Of a DNA stretch of 64,000 nt, positions 45,111 to 54,040 are shown piece by piece (the first letter of the stretch is position 1; each line of letters opens with the position of its first letter). Source of the stretch: Companilactobacillus alimentarius DSM 20249 (lineage in GTDB: Bacteria > Bacillota > Bacilli > Lactobacillales > Lactobacillaceae); assembly GCF_002849895.1 (NCBI RefSeq), contig NZ_CP018867.1, forward strand, positions 682,001-746,000, written 5' to 3'. The position numbers and the translations under genes were made by a program. Under the pieces are notes generated by a model, which had not been told where the DNA came from, searched no databases, and worked only from the letters and a program-made list of their open reading frames with translations.

Positions 45111-45841
45111 AATTCGCCTAGCCTCCCCGTCTTTTTGGATAAACGCAATATACGAGAAGCTATTGACCACGCAACACCGATCCAGATACTGGTACTAACA
45201 ATCATCGCTAAAATATCTTCAAAGGTTAATTGTTCTGTCAAAATTCTAACGGGACCACTAATAGGAATTATCCATCTTGTTACTTTTACTAAACCAGACA
45301 ATTTTTCTGGGAATCCAAAGACTCCTGACATCAAAACTATCGGTATATTAATTAATTGTTCATAAATAATGGCATCGCTACTTAAGACAAAACAAATAGC
45401 AATTGTTAAACTCATTGCCGTAGAACTAATAAATAATAAACTTCCACCAGTAATAATTTGAAGCCAATCAAATTGTATTTCCACTCTTAATATTAATGCT
45501 AAGAGATAGCTCAGTGGGAAAGCTAAGAAGCCAAATACCGTCGCCGGCAATACTAAAACAGCCAAAGCAATTCGTTCATCTACTTGCTGATTCAAAACCA
45601 TATCTAAGGTTTGTTGGTACTTTTGAAAAGAAATAGCTCCTGCAGCTGTAGTGGCGGAAGACCACATCCCTACAATTGCCGCTTTAATCCAAATTTGTTC
45701 ATCAACTTGACCTTGTGAATAATCAACGAGATAAAGCGTTAAAAACATTGAAACGGTACTCGTTAATAGTAACCAGAAAAAATATTGATTTTTAGCATAC
45801 AGTTTTGTTTGAAACCAGACCATCATAAGAAAGCTTCTCAT
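45107..45841 (-). CDS. ABC-2 type permease (first subunit)
   Basis: 244 aa with six helices (MRSFLMMVWFQTKLYAKNQYFFWLL...). Conserved QKYQQTLDMVLNQQVDERIAL between helices 2 and 3 and GPVRILTEQLT near the C-terminus are typical of ABC-2 exporters. Overlaps the ATPase gene by 4 bp at the start and the second permease gene at the end, so all three are coupled. Confidence 0.75.
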   Translation of the reverse strand: MRSFLMMVWFQTKLYAKNQYFFWLLLTSTVSMFLTLYLVDYSQGQVDEQIWIKAAIVGMWSSATTAAGAISFQKYQQTLDMVLNQQVDERIALAVLVLPATVFGFLAFPLSYLLALILRVEIQFDWLQIITGGSLLFISSTAMSLTIAICFVLSSDAIIYEQLINIPIVLMSGVFGFPEKLSGLVKVTRWIIPISGPVRILTEQLTFEDILAMIVSTSIWIGVAWSIASRILRLSKKTGRLGEL

Positions 45842-46617
45842 TGTTCTCGCCTCAATTCTGGAGCGAAAGCAAGATACGATTCCTCAAGTGTCGCTGGACG
45901 ATCAATGTGATGTACTGATGATTTAGCAATAATTTCTGACACAGTACCAGTTTCTTTGACTTTACCATCACCAATAAGAATAATCTTATCGGATAAAGCT
46001 TCTACTTCACTCATAATATGACTTGTCAATAAAATGGCAACACCAGTATTTTTAACTAACTTTTGCAAAACTCCATGAATCTCTTTTGCTATCTCAACAT
46101 CTAAGCCATTAGTTGGTTCATCTAACAATAATAATGACGGACTGCCTAACAAGGCTCGGGCAATATGTAATCGTTGATACATCCCCCGAGAAAATGTCCA
46201 TACTTGTTTATTAGCAACGTTTTGTAAATCTACCAGTTTTAAAACACGTTGAATTTCACTTCTTTGTTGACGCCACTTTATCTTATTCAAATTAGCAAAG
46301 AAGACCAAATTATCATAAGCACTAGCACGACCATAAAAACCTAATTCACCACCAAAAACTACTCCAATTCCAGAATGGTCAAAATGTTTTGACTTCCAGA
46401 TATCATGTCCATTGATTTTTACTTGTCCAGAACTTGGGTTTAAGAAGCCTCCTACCATTGATACTGTTGTAGTTTTTCCAGCACCATTGGGACCAATCAA
46501 GGCAACAATCTCACCTTGATGGATTTTTAAACTTACATCTTTAACTGCTGCAAATTTTTTTCCATGATTGTCAAACGTCTTTTGGAGATGTTTAACTGTT
46601 AATATTTCTTTTTTCAC
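45838..46617 (-). CDS. ABC transporter ATPase (drug/antibiotic exporter type)
   Basis: 259 aa. Walker A GPNGAGKTT, signature FSRGMYQRLH, Walker B LLLDEPTNGLD and the His switch TSHIMSEV are present, with a short C-terminus. Start GTG at 46617 preceded by GAGAG. First full-size gene of a three-gene exporter. An 18-codon ORF with its own RBS lies 13 bp upstream and would be co-transcribed. Confidence 0.85.
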   Translation of the reverse strand: MKKEILTVKHLQKTFDNHGKKFAAVKDVSLKIHQGEIVALIGPNGAGKTTTVSMVGGFLNPSSGQVKINGHDIWKSKHFDHSGIGVVFGGELGFYGRASAYDNLVFFANLNKIKWRQQRSEIQRVLKLVDLQNVANKQVWTFSRGMYQRLHIARALLGSPSLLLLDEPTNGLDVEIAKEIHGVLQKLVKNTGVAILLTSHIMSEVEALSDKIILIGDGKVKETGTVSEIIAKSSVHHIDRPATLEESYLAFAPELRREQ

Positions 46618-46630
46618 CTAATCACTCTCT

Positions 46631-46687
46631 TTAATTAAAATCTGAGTTTTCGATGTCTCCAATCATTGCTTTATTATTTTTAGTCAT
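46631..46687 (-). CDS. Putative 18-aa peptide upstream of the ABC exporter
   Basis: ATG at 46687 with AAGGAAG 8 bp upstream opens an 18-codon ORF (MTKNNKAMIGDIENSDFN). It ends 13 bp before the ATPase start and sits directly behind a TGCTATAAT extended -10 promoter. It could be a leader peptide, a signalling or RiPP-like precursor, or a short reading frame without function. It has no Cys and no obvious GG leader. Confidence 0.4.
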   Translation of the reverse strand: MTKNNKAMIGDIENSDFN

Positions 46688-46718
46688 AATTCATACTTCC
46701 TTTTTATAAATTATCTGT

Positions 46719-46727
46719 ATTATAGCA
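46719..46727 (-). promoter_or_regulatory. Extended -10 promoter of the ABC operon
   Basis: TGC-TATAAT on the minus strand (-10 at 46719-46724) with a weak -35, about 30 bp before the 18-codon ORF. Confidence 0.6.
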
Positions 46728-46790
46728 TTTTTATTAATTTATATTTAATATGATTTGATTATTGCTAATTTATTTATTGAATTGAACCTA

Positions 46791-46839
46791 AAAAGACCAG
46801 TGTGACAACTATACTAATAGTTAACCACGCTGATCTTTT
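46791..46839. terminator. Terminator of the Cof phosphatase gene
   Basis: Stem AAAAGACCAGTGTG / CACGCTGATCTTTT with an inner AACTAT/ATAGTT stem. Confidence 0.8.
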
Positions 46840-46847
46840 CTTAATAT

Positions 46848-47660
46848 TTAATATAATTTCTTAAAATAATTTTCTAAAAACTTAGAGATCCCATCATTAA
46901 TATTAGTCTCAGTTATATAATTGGCTGCTTGTTTTACTTCTGGTTGAGCATTACCCATTGCAACTGAATACTTAGCTTCTTTCATCATACCCAAATCATT
47001 CATCCCATCGCCAAAAACGAATGTGTGATTTCTATCAATTTCATTTTCCAATTGAATTTGCTTAATTGCTGTCCCTTTGTCAGTCTTCAAGGGAATCATT
47101 TCAATATTGCTGGGTCCAGATGAAGACAAGTGTAACAATTTACTATCGCTTAATTGCTGTCGTACTTGATTCAATTCGGCCATATTTCCTCGACTCAAAA
47201 CGACGCCATTAGTGATTTGAGGAGAAATTTTTTGTAAATCATTCAAACTCTTAATTTCTCTATATCCAAAAGCCTCATCAAAATTACCAGCGTTTTGAGC
47301 AATAAAATGAGGGATTTTTTCTGTAAAATAAGCTATTTTGGGTGTAAATAACATCATCGGTAACTTATTAATCTGAGTAACTCTATATGCCAAATCAACT
47401 GCCTTAGATCCTAAATATTTAACTTCTTGTCCACCGACGCCATCAAAAACAGCTCCATTGGAAGTAACCAGTCCAACGTCATGATTGAGACGATCTTGAG
47501 TAATTTTAGCGAGTTCATACATTCTACCTGTTGCAATATAGAATTTCACATCGTATCTTTGCAAATATTCAATCGTTGCTTTAGTTCTAACTGAAACTTT
47601 CTTATGGTCACCTGATAGAAGTGTTCCATCAAGATCGGTGAAAACTAAATATTTTGACAT
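46848..47660 (-). CDS. Cof-type HAD-IIB sugar-phosphate phosphatase
   Basis: 270 aa. Motif I FTDLDGTLL, motif II ATGR, a C2 cap domain (about 85-190), motif III Lys (DKGTA) and motif IV FGDGMNDLGM, as in YidA/Cof phosphatases acting on sugar phosphates or flavin nucleotides. Monocistronic, with a terminator after the stop. Confidence 0.85.
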   Translation of the reverse strand: MSKYLVFTDLDGTLLSGDHKKVSVRTKATIEYLQRYDVKFYIATGRMYELAKITQDRLNHDVGLVTSNGAVFDGVGGQEVKYLGSKAVDLAYRVTQINKLPMMLFTPKIAYFTEKIPHFIAQNAGNFDEAFGYREIKSLNDLQKISPQITNGVVLSRGNMAELNQVRQQLSDSKLLHLSSSGPSNIEMIPLKTDKGTAIKQIQLENEIDRNHTFVFGDGMNDLGMMKEAKYSVAMGNAQPEVKQAANYITETNINDGISKFLENYFKKLY

Positions 47661-47723
47661 TATTATCTTCCTCGCATTATATAAATAATTACATAATACA
47701 TTGTAGCAAATTATTGGAACCGT

Positions 47724-48314
47724 TTACTTAGATTCTGCAAGATAATCGATTTTTGCTTGATTTACTAAAGTATCCAATTTTAAATCCTTTCTATTGATAA
47801 CCTGACCAAAAGATGTCCAATCTCTATATAATTGAGAATCATCACTTACTTCAAGTATCAGCCAGTAATTATCCAGCTTAGCGAGATGAAAGGCTGTCAA
47901 TTCGCCTTTTGTTTGTCGTAATAGTAAATCGATTTGTGAATCTTCAACCTTCAATTTCGTCATTCGAATGCTATAAGGATTTTTGCCAACAATTTCTAAA
48001 TTTTTTGGACTCGATAAAAGGATTGGTTCTAATTCAAATAGTTCTTTCTTTTTAATAATCTTTTGTGCTAATTTGCCATATCGTTTAAATTGCGACGAAT
48101 CAGCATGAATTCGATAACTCTTTTTATTCAAATATAGTTCAAAAACATAGTTAACTGCCCCAACTTCATCACTGTGAGTTGCATACATTAATAGTGTTCC
48201 CGGTTCATTTTTGTGTGAAACTGTAAAATTATTTTCTCCTTCTTCAACAAATGCTTGACGATCTTTTGGTTCAATCACTAATTTATACATTCGAAAAATC
48301 AATCCATCAGTCAT
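47724..48314 (-). CDS. Antibiotic-biosynthesis-monooxygenase-like (ABM) protein
   Basis: 196 aa. The first 95 residues have the ferredoxin-like ABM fold pattern, with an RMYKLVIEPKDRQAF start, EPGTLLMYA and VFELYLNKKSYRIHADS (HADS before the final helix). This group includes YgiN quinol monooxygenases and heme-degrading IsdG-like proteins. The second half is unrecognised and may be another ABM-like domain. Overlaps the acetyltransferase gene upstream by 8 bp. Function uncertain. Confidence 0.65.
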   Translation of the reverse strand: MTDGLIFRMYKLVIEPKDRQAFVEEGENNFTVSHKNEPGTLLMYATHSDEVGAVNYVFELYLNKKSYRIHADSSQFKRYGKLAQKIIKKKELFELEPILLSSPKNLEIVGKNPYSIRMTKLKVEDSQIDLLLRQTKGELTAFHLAKLDNYWLILEVSDDSQLYRDWTSFGQVINRKDLKLDTLVNQAKIDYLAESK

Positions 48315-48897
48315 TTTTTACCTCGGGTAATGATTTGATAAATTTGGCTGGAACACCACCAACGACACAATTATCTGGAACATCTTTAACTACAACTGCC
48401 CCAGCACCAATAATGACGTTATTTCCTATATGAACACCACCAATGATCGTGACATTTCCGCCGATCCAAACATCACTACCAACAGAAATGGGTTCAGTAT
48501 AAGTAATCAAGTAGTGACTACCATCTTCTCTGATACCAAATCTTTTAGTAGCATCCTCGGAATGTTCACCACAATAAAATTTTGTATCTGGAGCAACAAT
48601 TACTCGATCTCCTAATGTAATTTTATTGGAATCTTGAAAATAGCAGTTTCCATTAATAAATACATCATCGCCAAAACTGATATGCTTCCCATAAACAGCT
48701 CCAAATTTTCCGTTGATTGTTAACCTTTGACCCACTTTTGCAAACAATTCATGCATTGCCTGTTGTCGCTTTTCTTGGTCATTTTCAGTATTTATTTCAT
48801 GAACCAATTCTTTACCGTTAGTAATCATTGATTGCAATTCTAGATCACGATAATCATAATCCTGACCGGCTAATAATTTCTCATGTTCTGTCATCAT
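48307..48897 (-). CDS. Maltose/galactoside O-acetyltransferase-like
   Basis: 196 aa. N-terminal Mac domain (TEHEKLLAGQDYDYRDLEL) followed by left-handed beta-helix hexapeptide repeats and the LacA/Maa end motif GAVVVKDVPDNCVVGGVPAKFI. The catalytic His is in the GEHS segment. It transfers acetyl from acetyl-CoA to sugars such as maltose or glucose. GGAGG lies 9 bp before the ATG at 48897. In an operon with another hexapeptide transferase upstream and an ABM-like gene downstream. Confidence 0.85.
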   Translation of the reverse strand: MMTEHEKLLAGQDYDYRDLELQSMITNGKELVHEINTENDQEKRQQAMHELFAKVGQRLTINGKFGAVYGKHISFGDDVFINGNCYFQDSNKITLGDRVIVAPDTKFYCGEHSEDATKRFGIREDGSHYLITYTEPISVGSDVWIGGNVTIIGGVHIGNNVIIGAGAVVVKDVPDNCVVGGVPAKFIKSLPEVKND

Positions 48898-48910
48898 CAA
48901 AAATTTCCTC

Positions 48911-49483
48911 CTAATATTTTAAATCTCGTAATTTCTTTGCTGGTGATCCAACGTAGACACTATTTGATTCCACATCTTTTGTTACTAATGAGCAAGCACC
49001 TACAATAGAATTCTCACCAATCGTCACTCCAGGTAAGACTGTTACATTAGCTCCTAGCCAAACATTTTGTTGAAGATGTATGCTCTTGGTAATTAACTGT
49101 TGTCGCTTCTGTGGATTTTCAGCATGATTGACTGTAATCAAACTAACGCGTGGACCAATTTTAACATTACGATCAATCCAAATTCCGCCTAGATCCATAA
49201 AGAAACAATCTTTATTAATAAAAACATTCTCCTTAACAAAAGTTTGGCAACCGACGTCAGCATTAAAAGGTGCTTTAATATCAGTTGATTCTGGAACTTG
49301 ATAGCCAAACAATTTACTAAATAAAGCTCTTCGCTCTATAACGGTGTGAGATTTTTGATTAATCTGGTCAATTATTAAAGTATTCTTCTCAACAATATTA
49401 TCAATGGTAACTAATTCCTCACTAGAAAGGTCTAAGACTCCACCTTGACGAGCTTTCTTTAAAACTATCTCTTTTTCTGCCAC
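48911..49483 (-). CDS. Hexapeptide-repeat acetyltransferase (second)
   Basis: 190 aa with an N-terminal helical region and a beta-helix made of hexapeptide repeats (NVWLGANVTVLPGVTIGENSIVGACSLVTKDV). Catalytic His in TVNHAENP. The C-terminal SVYVGSPAKKLRDL is typical. Distinct from the neighbouring Maa-like enzyme, closer to the DapH/LacA/NodL mixed group. Start GTG. The two transferases and the ABM gene are one operon. Confidence 0.8.
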   Translation of the reverse strand: MAEKEIVLKKARQGGVLDLSSEELVTIDNIVEKNTLIIDQINQKSHTVIERRALFSKLFGYQVPESTDIKAPFNADVGCQTFVKENVFINKDCFFMDLGGIWIDRNVKIGPRVSLITVNHAENPQKRQQLITKSIHLQQNVWLGANVTVLPGVTIGENSIVGACSLVTKDVESNSVYVGSPAKKLRDLKY

Positions 49484-49584
49484 ATTTTCACACTCTTTTT
49501 CTTGTTCTTATCTTTAGAGTAAGCGTAAAAATCTCTAACGTCTAATACCTATCTTGTATCATGACAAATTCATATATTGCATAA

Positions 49585-49622
49585 CAAAAAAATCCCAAAA
49601 GCTTTTCTCAACTTTTAGGATA
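49585..49622 (-). terminator. Terminator of the maltodextrin operon
   Basis: Minus-strand stem ATCCTAAAAG / CTTTTGGGAT with T7, just after the VOC gene. It ends the run of genes that begins at 59079. Confidence 0.8.
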
Positions 49623-49626
49623 ATTT

Positions 49627-50010
49627 TTAAACTGTTAATTCAATTTGATTACCTTCGGGATCACAAACGACACTCTCATAATAGCCGTCACCAGTAACCC
49701 TGGGACCACTTAAATGCTTATATCCTGCATCAGAGATTTTCTTACTTAACTCATCAACCTTTTCTTTAGAACCCAAAGACATGGCAATATGCATGTAGCC
49801 CAAAGGATAGCCATCAAGCTGGTGCTTATTCAGATCCTCTCTAGTACAAATTTCCAATCTTGTCCCATCTGGAAAAGACATAAAACGTGATGAAAATGTC
49901 GTCACAGGATTATGATATTTTTCAGAAGCCTTTGCCTCAAAGAATTCTTCATAAAATTCAACAGTTTTTTCTAGATCCTTAACAAATAACCCAACATGCT
50001 CAATTTTCAT
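49627..50010 (-). CDS. VOC-family (glyoxalase/dioxygenase) protein
   Basis: 127 aa. Two beta-alpha-beta-beta-beta units with metal-ligand positions His4 (KIEHVGLFV), Glu54 (RLEI), His74 (MHIAMS) and Glu122 (GNQIELTV). This fits a metal-dependent VOC enzyme of the lactoylglutathione-lyase-like type; the substrate is unknown. Last gene of the maltodextrin operon, 11 bp after the epimerase gene. Its link to sugar metabolism could be methylglyoxal detoxification. Confidence 0.75.
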   Translation of the reverse strand: MKIEHVGLFVKDLEKTVEFYEEFFEAKASEKYHNPVTTFSSRFMSFPDGTRLEICTREDLNKHQLDGYPLGYMHIAMSLGSKEKVDELSKKISDAGYKHLSGPRVTGDGYYESVVCDPEGNQIELTV

Positions 50011-50021
50011 TACTTACCCCT

Positions 50022-51008
50022 CTATTCAAATCTACGGTACTTATATTTATTAGTATAGACAACCTTTTGCCCTTTACCTAAAACGATATCGCCAAATCCT
50101 AAGTGATGAACAGCATCTGGTAAAGTTTGCATTTCCATTGCTAAGGAGCTGTACTCATGTTTTTCAGTTTTTTCAGTGTCCTTTGGATCTGCTGTAAAAA
50201 TAACCATCCCATTACGATCCGTATATAAATCAACTGCTCGTTTATCAGATTTAATGGTTGCTGCACGATTATCAACTACAAAGGCATCATCGTATTCATA
50301 CTTATTTAATAATGCTAATTCATCCAAGCCTTGACCAATAGTTTTAGCTTTTTTGAAGTCATAAGGTCCGTCAGTCGCTAAGAAATCCCCCGTTGGAATT
50401 TTTCCATCGTCAACTTTCAAAAAGCTATTAGCATTAATTTGTAATTTCTGCTGACGAATATTTTCATCATCAACATCAAAATAAACATGACACGTTGGAT
50501 TAAATAAAGTATCGTGATCGGTTTCAGCACTATAGATAATCGATACTTCATTGTCATCATTCAAAATATACTCTACGTTAACTTTCAATGTGCCCAAAAA
50601 GCCATCTTCGCCATGAACTGTATGACTCAATAAAACAGCATTTTCAGCAACTTTCTTTGATTCAAAATTTTGATATTGCAATCCATGACTACCACCATGA
50701 AGTAAATTCTCACCTTCATTTTGTTCCATTTGATAATCAACACCATTTATTTGAAAACTAGCGTCCTTGATTCGTCCAGCTACACGACCAATTGTTTTAC
50801 CAACTTGATAAGGCGTCTTAATATAATCGTCCAAATTATCAAAATGCTCAATCAATGAATGTTTTTTACCGTCCTCAATTACTTCAAAGTTTTGCCAAGT
50901 TGCAGCATAACTTAAAACACTAATACTTGTTTGATTCTTATTACTAATTTTATAGAGGTAAACCGGTTCGGAATCAATTTCCCCAAAAATTGTCTTTGAA
51001 ACTGCCAT
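50022..51008 (-). CDS. Aldose 1-epimerase (maltose/galactose mutarotase)
   Basis: 328 aa. Beta-sandwich epimerase with NLLHGGSHGLQY (general acid His), NPTCHVYFDV (second His region) and EYSSLAMEMQTLPDA (catalytic Glu) motifs. In a maltose-phosphorylase operon it interconverts alpha- and beta-anomers so that maltose or glucose fits the next enzyme. No export signal. Follows the beta-phosphoglucomutase gene by 24 bp. Confidence 0.85.
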   Translation of the reverse strand: MAVSKTIFGEIDSEPVYLYKISNKNQTSISVLSYAATWQNFEVIEDGKKHSLIEHFDNLDDYIKTPYQVGKTIGRVAGRIKDASFQINGVDYQMEQNEGENLLHGGSHGLQYQNFESKKVAENAVLLSHTVHGEDGFLGTLKVNVEYILNDDNEVSIIYSAETDHDTLFNPTCHVYFDVDDENIRQQKLQINANSFLKVDDGKIPTGDFLATDGPYDFKKAKTIGQGLDELALLNKYEYDDAFVVDNRAATIKSDKRAVDLYTDRNGMVIFTADPKDTEKTEKHEYSSLAMEMQTLPDAVHHLGFGDIVLGKGQKVVYTNKYKYRRFE

Positions 51009-51032
51009 ATTTTTACCTACTTTACCTTTTAT

Positions 51033-51704
51033 TTAGTCCATTGCCTTTTTTATATTAGCCAAAGTTACTTGTGATGTATCAGTGAAATTGATATCTGCCT
51101 CATTTAATATTTTAGGATCACCGATTCCAACTGATGTTTCATGAGCACCGTTAATGGATTTAACTCCTGAAACAGCATCTTCTAAGCCAATACATTCTTC
51201 TGGCTTTAAATTCAAAATCTCAGCTCCACGGCGATAAATCTCAGGATCTGGCTTACCATGCGTCAACGTATCAGGATCTACTCTTTCATTGAAATATTTG
51301 GCTAAATCCAATGCTTCAAGAACCTTGGGTGAGTTTTTAGACGATGAAGCTAGAGAAATCAAATAATGATGTGCATCAAGATCCTGAATAAATTCCTTCA
51401 TACCAGCAAGAATGTCATCATCAGTTAATCCCTTCAAAAGATTCAAGTAATTATCATTTTTTTTAGTCGCATATTTTACTTTTTCGTCTTCAGTGTAATC
51501 GTTTTCTTTGCCACCAGATTTAAGAATCAAATTCAATGAATCCATCCGACCAACACCTTTAAGCTGGTTAGCTAGGTCATCGGTCCAAGTGACACCTAAT
51601 TCGTCCGCCAATTGATGCCAAGCTTGAGCATGATAAACTGACGTGTTAGCAATCACGCCATCTAAATCAAATATAAATCCTTTAATCTGTTCAAATTTAA
51701 CCAT
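51033..51704 (-). CDS. pgmB: Beta-phosphoglucomutase
   Basis: 223 aa. HAD motif FDLDGVIANTS (nucleophile Asp13, acid/base Asp15), helical cap with the KGVGR substrate loop (about 45-50), LASSSKN, HGKPDPE and GLEDAVSGV. It converts beta-glucose 1-phosphate from maltose phosphorylase to glucose 6-phosphate. AAGGAG 6 bp before the ATG at 51704; upstream in-frame codons to 51755 have none. A hairpin separates it from the maltose phosphorylase gene. Confidence 0.9.
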   Translation of the reverse strand: MVKFEQIKGFIFDLDGVIANTSVYHAQAWHQLADELGVTWTDDLANQLKGVGRMDSLNLILKSGGKENDYTEDEKVKYATKKNDNYLNLLKGLTDDDILAGMKEFIQDLDAHHYLISLASSSKNSPKVLEALDLAKYFNERVDPDTLTHGKPDPEIYRRGAEILNLKPEECIGLEDAVSGVKSINGAHETSVGIGDPKILNEADINFTDTSQVTLANIKKAMD

Positions 51705-51721
51705 ATTAAACTCCTTTTGAT

Positions 51722-51751
51722 AAAAAGATGCCTGAAAAGTTTTCAGACACC
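51722..51751 (-). terminator. Intercistronic hairpin between maltose phosphorylase and pgmB genes
   Basis: On the minus strand GGTGTCTGAAAA / TTTTCAGGCATC (with a wobble pair) is followed by T5. It lies after the maltose phosphorylase stop and before the pgmB RBS. Could be a partial terminator or an RNA-stability element adjusting pgmB levels. Confidence 0.6.
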
Positions 51752-51764
51752 TCAAATTTTACAA

Positions 51765-54008
51765 TTATTTAAGCATTAGTGGTTTGTCATAAACCTTAAT
51801 TTGAAGTGGATCACCAGATACCAATTTAAACTCTGGTCCATCTTCCTTGACTGATATTTCGATGACACGACCTCTAAACACCTGTCTAAACGAATAGCTA
51901 TTCCATTTCTTTGGCAAAAATGGTTTATAACTCAAAGTGCCATCGTCATGAACACGCATTCCAGCAAAGCCTTGAACCATCGCAAGCCAGCCACCTGTCA
52001 TTGAAGTTATGTGCAATCCATCTGCAGTGTCATTATTATAATTGTCTAAGTCCAGTCTAGCGGTTCTCTCATATAAAGCAACCGCTTTCTCTTCATAATG
52101 TAAATCAGCCGCCAAAACAGAGTGGATTGCAGGAGAGAGACTTGATTCATGGACCGTTAATGGTTCATAGAAGTCAAAGTTACGCTTCTTCTCCCTTTCT
52201 GAAAAGTCATCAATAAAGTCCCAGATTCCTTGAAGAACATCGCCTTGCTTGATGTATGGAGAACGTAAAATCTTATCCCATGACCAATGTTGATTAATAG
52301 GCAATTGATCCTTAGGGATGGAACTAACTGGCTCAATATCCTTGTCTAAGAAACCATCATGTTGCACGAAAATACCTAAATCTTCATCATATGGCAAGTA
52401 CATTTTATCGACAATGTCTTGCCAATTAGACATTTCGTCTTTTGAGACATCCAATTTCTTAAATTGATCAGATGTTACTTCACCAAGAATTTCTAATGTA
52501 TATTTCAAGGTCCAGCGGGCCAAGAAATTAGTATACCAATTATTATCAACGTTATTCTCATATTCATCCGGTCCTGTAACGCCATGAATCATATATTTGC
52601 CGTTACGTTTACTGTAATGAACTCGATCAGCCCAGAAGCGTGACATTTCTGTCAGCATCTTACTACCTTCATTAAGTACAAATGATTTATCACCGGTATA
52701 ACGCGTGTAGTTATAAATAGCAAAGGCTATATCGCCGTTACGGTGAATCTCTTCAAAAGTGATCTCCCATTCATTATGGCATTCAATTCCATTGAACGTC
52801 ACCATTGGATAGAGCGCTCCTTTTAAGCCTTGTCTTTGAGCATTGATATAAGCACCTTTTAGTTGGTTATAACGATACATTAGTAAGTTACGAGAAACTT
52901 CGGGTTGAGATACTCCTAAATATACCGGAATACAGAATGCCTCAGTATCCCAATAAGTTGCTCCACCATATTTTTCGCCAGTAAAGCCTTTAGGTCCAAT
53001 ATTCAATCGAGAATCTTCACCAGAATATGTTGTGAATAATCCAAAGAGATTGAAACGCATCCCTTGTTGGGCATCAGTGTCACCATCGATTTTAATATCC
53101 GATTGATTCCAACGATTTTCCCAAACATTTTCATGGGCTCTTAACAAGTCATCATATGAGACTCTAGCAATTTTTGCTGCGATTCCTTCTTGGGCATCTC
53201 TAATATCATCGACTGACTCATAATCACGTGAAGTAACAACTACAACACGCTTTTCAATTGTACCCACATCATTAGGATTCAAATTAGCCTCAAAAGTTTT
53301 ACTAGTCTCCATTTTATCAATCTTAGAATCAATTTCTTTAAGATCAGTAACATAACCAACTTGCATTCCAGACGTAAATCTTGGTGTACCAAAATCATTT
53401 GGCTTAGTTTCAGCAATAATACTATTGTCAGTAATCTCTAAAACCTGCCAGAAATGTTCATCATAATTAGCATCCTCATTTTTAACATCCGCATCTAAAG
53501 CCGATATAACTTTAATTTCGATTGATTGATCACTCAAGTTTTCGAAGCTAACTCTTTGAACAGACAGTTCCTTTGAAGCCACACTGAGGAATCTTTCGAA
53601 TTGAAATTTAACTTTTTGACCATCTTTATCAACCACAAACGAACGACTCAAAGTAGCATGTTTCATATCAAGATCTAGTGTAAAATCACTAATCTTATCT
53701 TTATATAAATCAAGCTTTGAACCATTGATCAAAAAATTCATCTTGATAAAATTGACTGCGTTAATGACTTTTCCAAAGTATTCTGGATAGCCATTCTTCC
53801 ACCAACCAACTCGAGTCTTATCCGGGTACCAGATACCTGCTAAATAAGTTCCAGGAAGACTATCACCTGAATAATCTTCTTCAAAATTACCACGCATCCC
53901 CATATATCCATTACCTAAACTAGTGATGCTTTCTTGTAATCGTTTATTTTCCTTGTCTAATTTGTGTGTGACCACATTCCAAGGATCCACTTCAAATATT
54001 CTCTTCAT
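51765..54008 (-). CDS. Maltose phosphorylase (GH65)
   Basis: 747 aa. N-terminal beta-sandwich (about 1-270), linker and (alpha/alpha)6 barrel with GPDEYENNVDNNWYTN (catalytic Glu). C-terminal beta-sheet domains follow. It cleaves maltose with phosphate to glucose and beta-glucose 1-phosphate, saving ATP. The downstream pgmB gene supports maltose (inverting GH65) over trehalose or kojibiose, though those remain possible. Start MKRIFEVDPWN at 54008 after GGTGG. Confidence 0.9.
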   Translation of the reverse strand: MKRIFEVDPWNVVTHKLDKENKRLQESITSLGNGYMGMRGNFEEDYSGDSLPGTYLAGIWYPDKTRVGWWKNGYPEYFGKVINAVNFIKMNFLINGSKLDLYKDKISDFTLDLDMKHATLSRSFVVDKDGQKVKFQFERFLSVASKELSVQRVSFENLSDQSIEIKVISALDADVKNEDANYDEHFWQVLEITDNSIIAETKPNDFGTPRFTSGMQVGYVTDLKEIDSKIDKMETSKTFEANLNPNDVGTIEKRVVVVTSRDYESVDDIRDAQEGIAAKIARVSYDDLLRAHENVWENRWNQSDIKIDGDTDAQQGMRFNLFGLFTTYSGEDSRLNIGPKGFTGEKYGGATYWDTEAFCIPVYLGVSQPEVSRNLLMYRYNQLKGAYINAQRQGLKGALYPMVTFNGIECHNEWEITFEEIHRNGDIAFAIYNYTRYTGDKSFVLNEGSKMLTEMSRFWADRVHYSKRNGKYMIHGVTGPDEYENNVDNNWYTNFLARWTLKYTLEILGEVTSDQFKKLDVSKDEMSNWQDIVDKMYLPYDEDLGIFVQHDGFLDKDIEPVSSIPKDQLPINQHWSWDKILRSPYIKQGDVLQGIWDFIDDFSEREKKRNFDFYEPLTVHESSLSPAIHSVLAADLHYEEKAVALYERTARLDLDNYNNDTADGLHITSMTGGWLAMVQGFAGMRVHDDGTLSYKPFLPKKWNSYSFRQVFRGRVIEISVKEDGPEFKLVSGDPLQIKVYDKPLMLK

Positions 54009-54040
54009 AATCAAAACCACCATACATATAAATTTATCTA

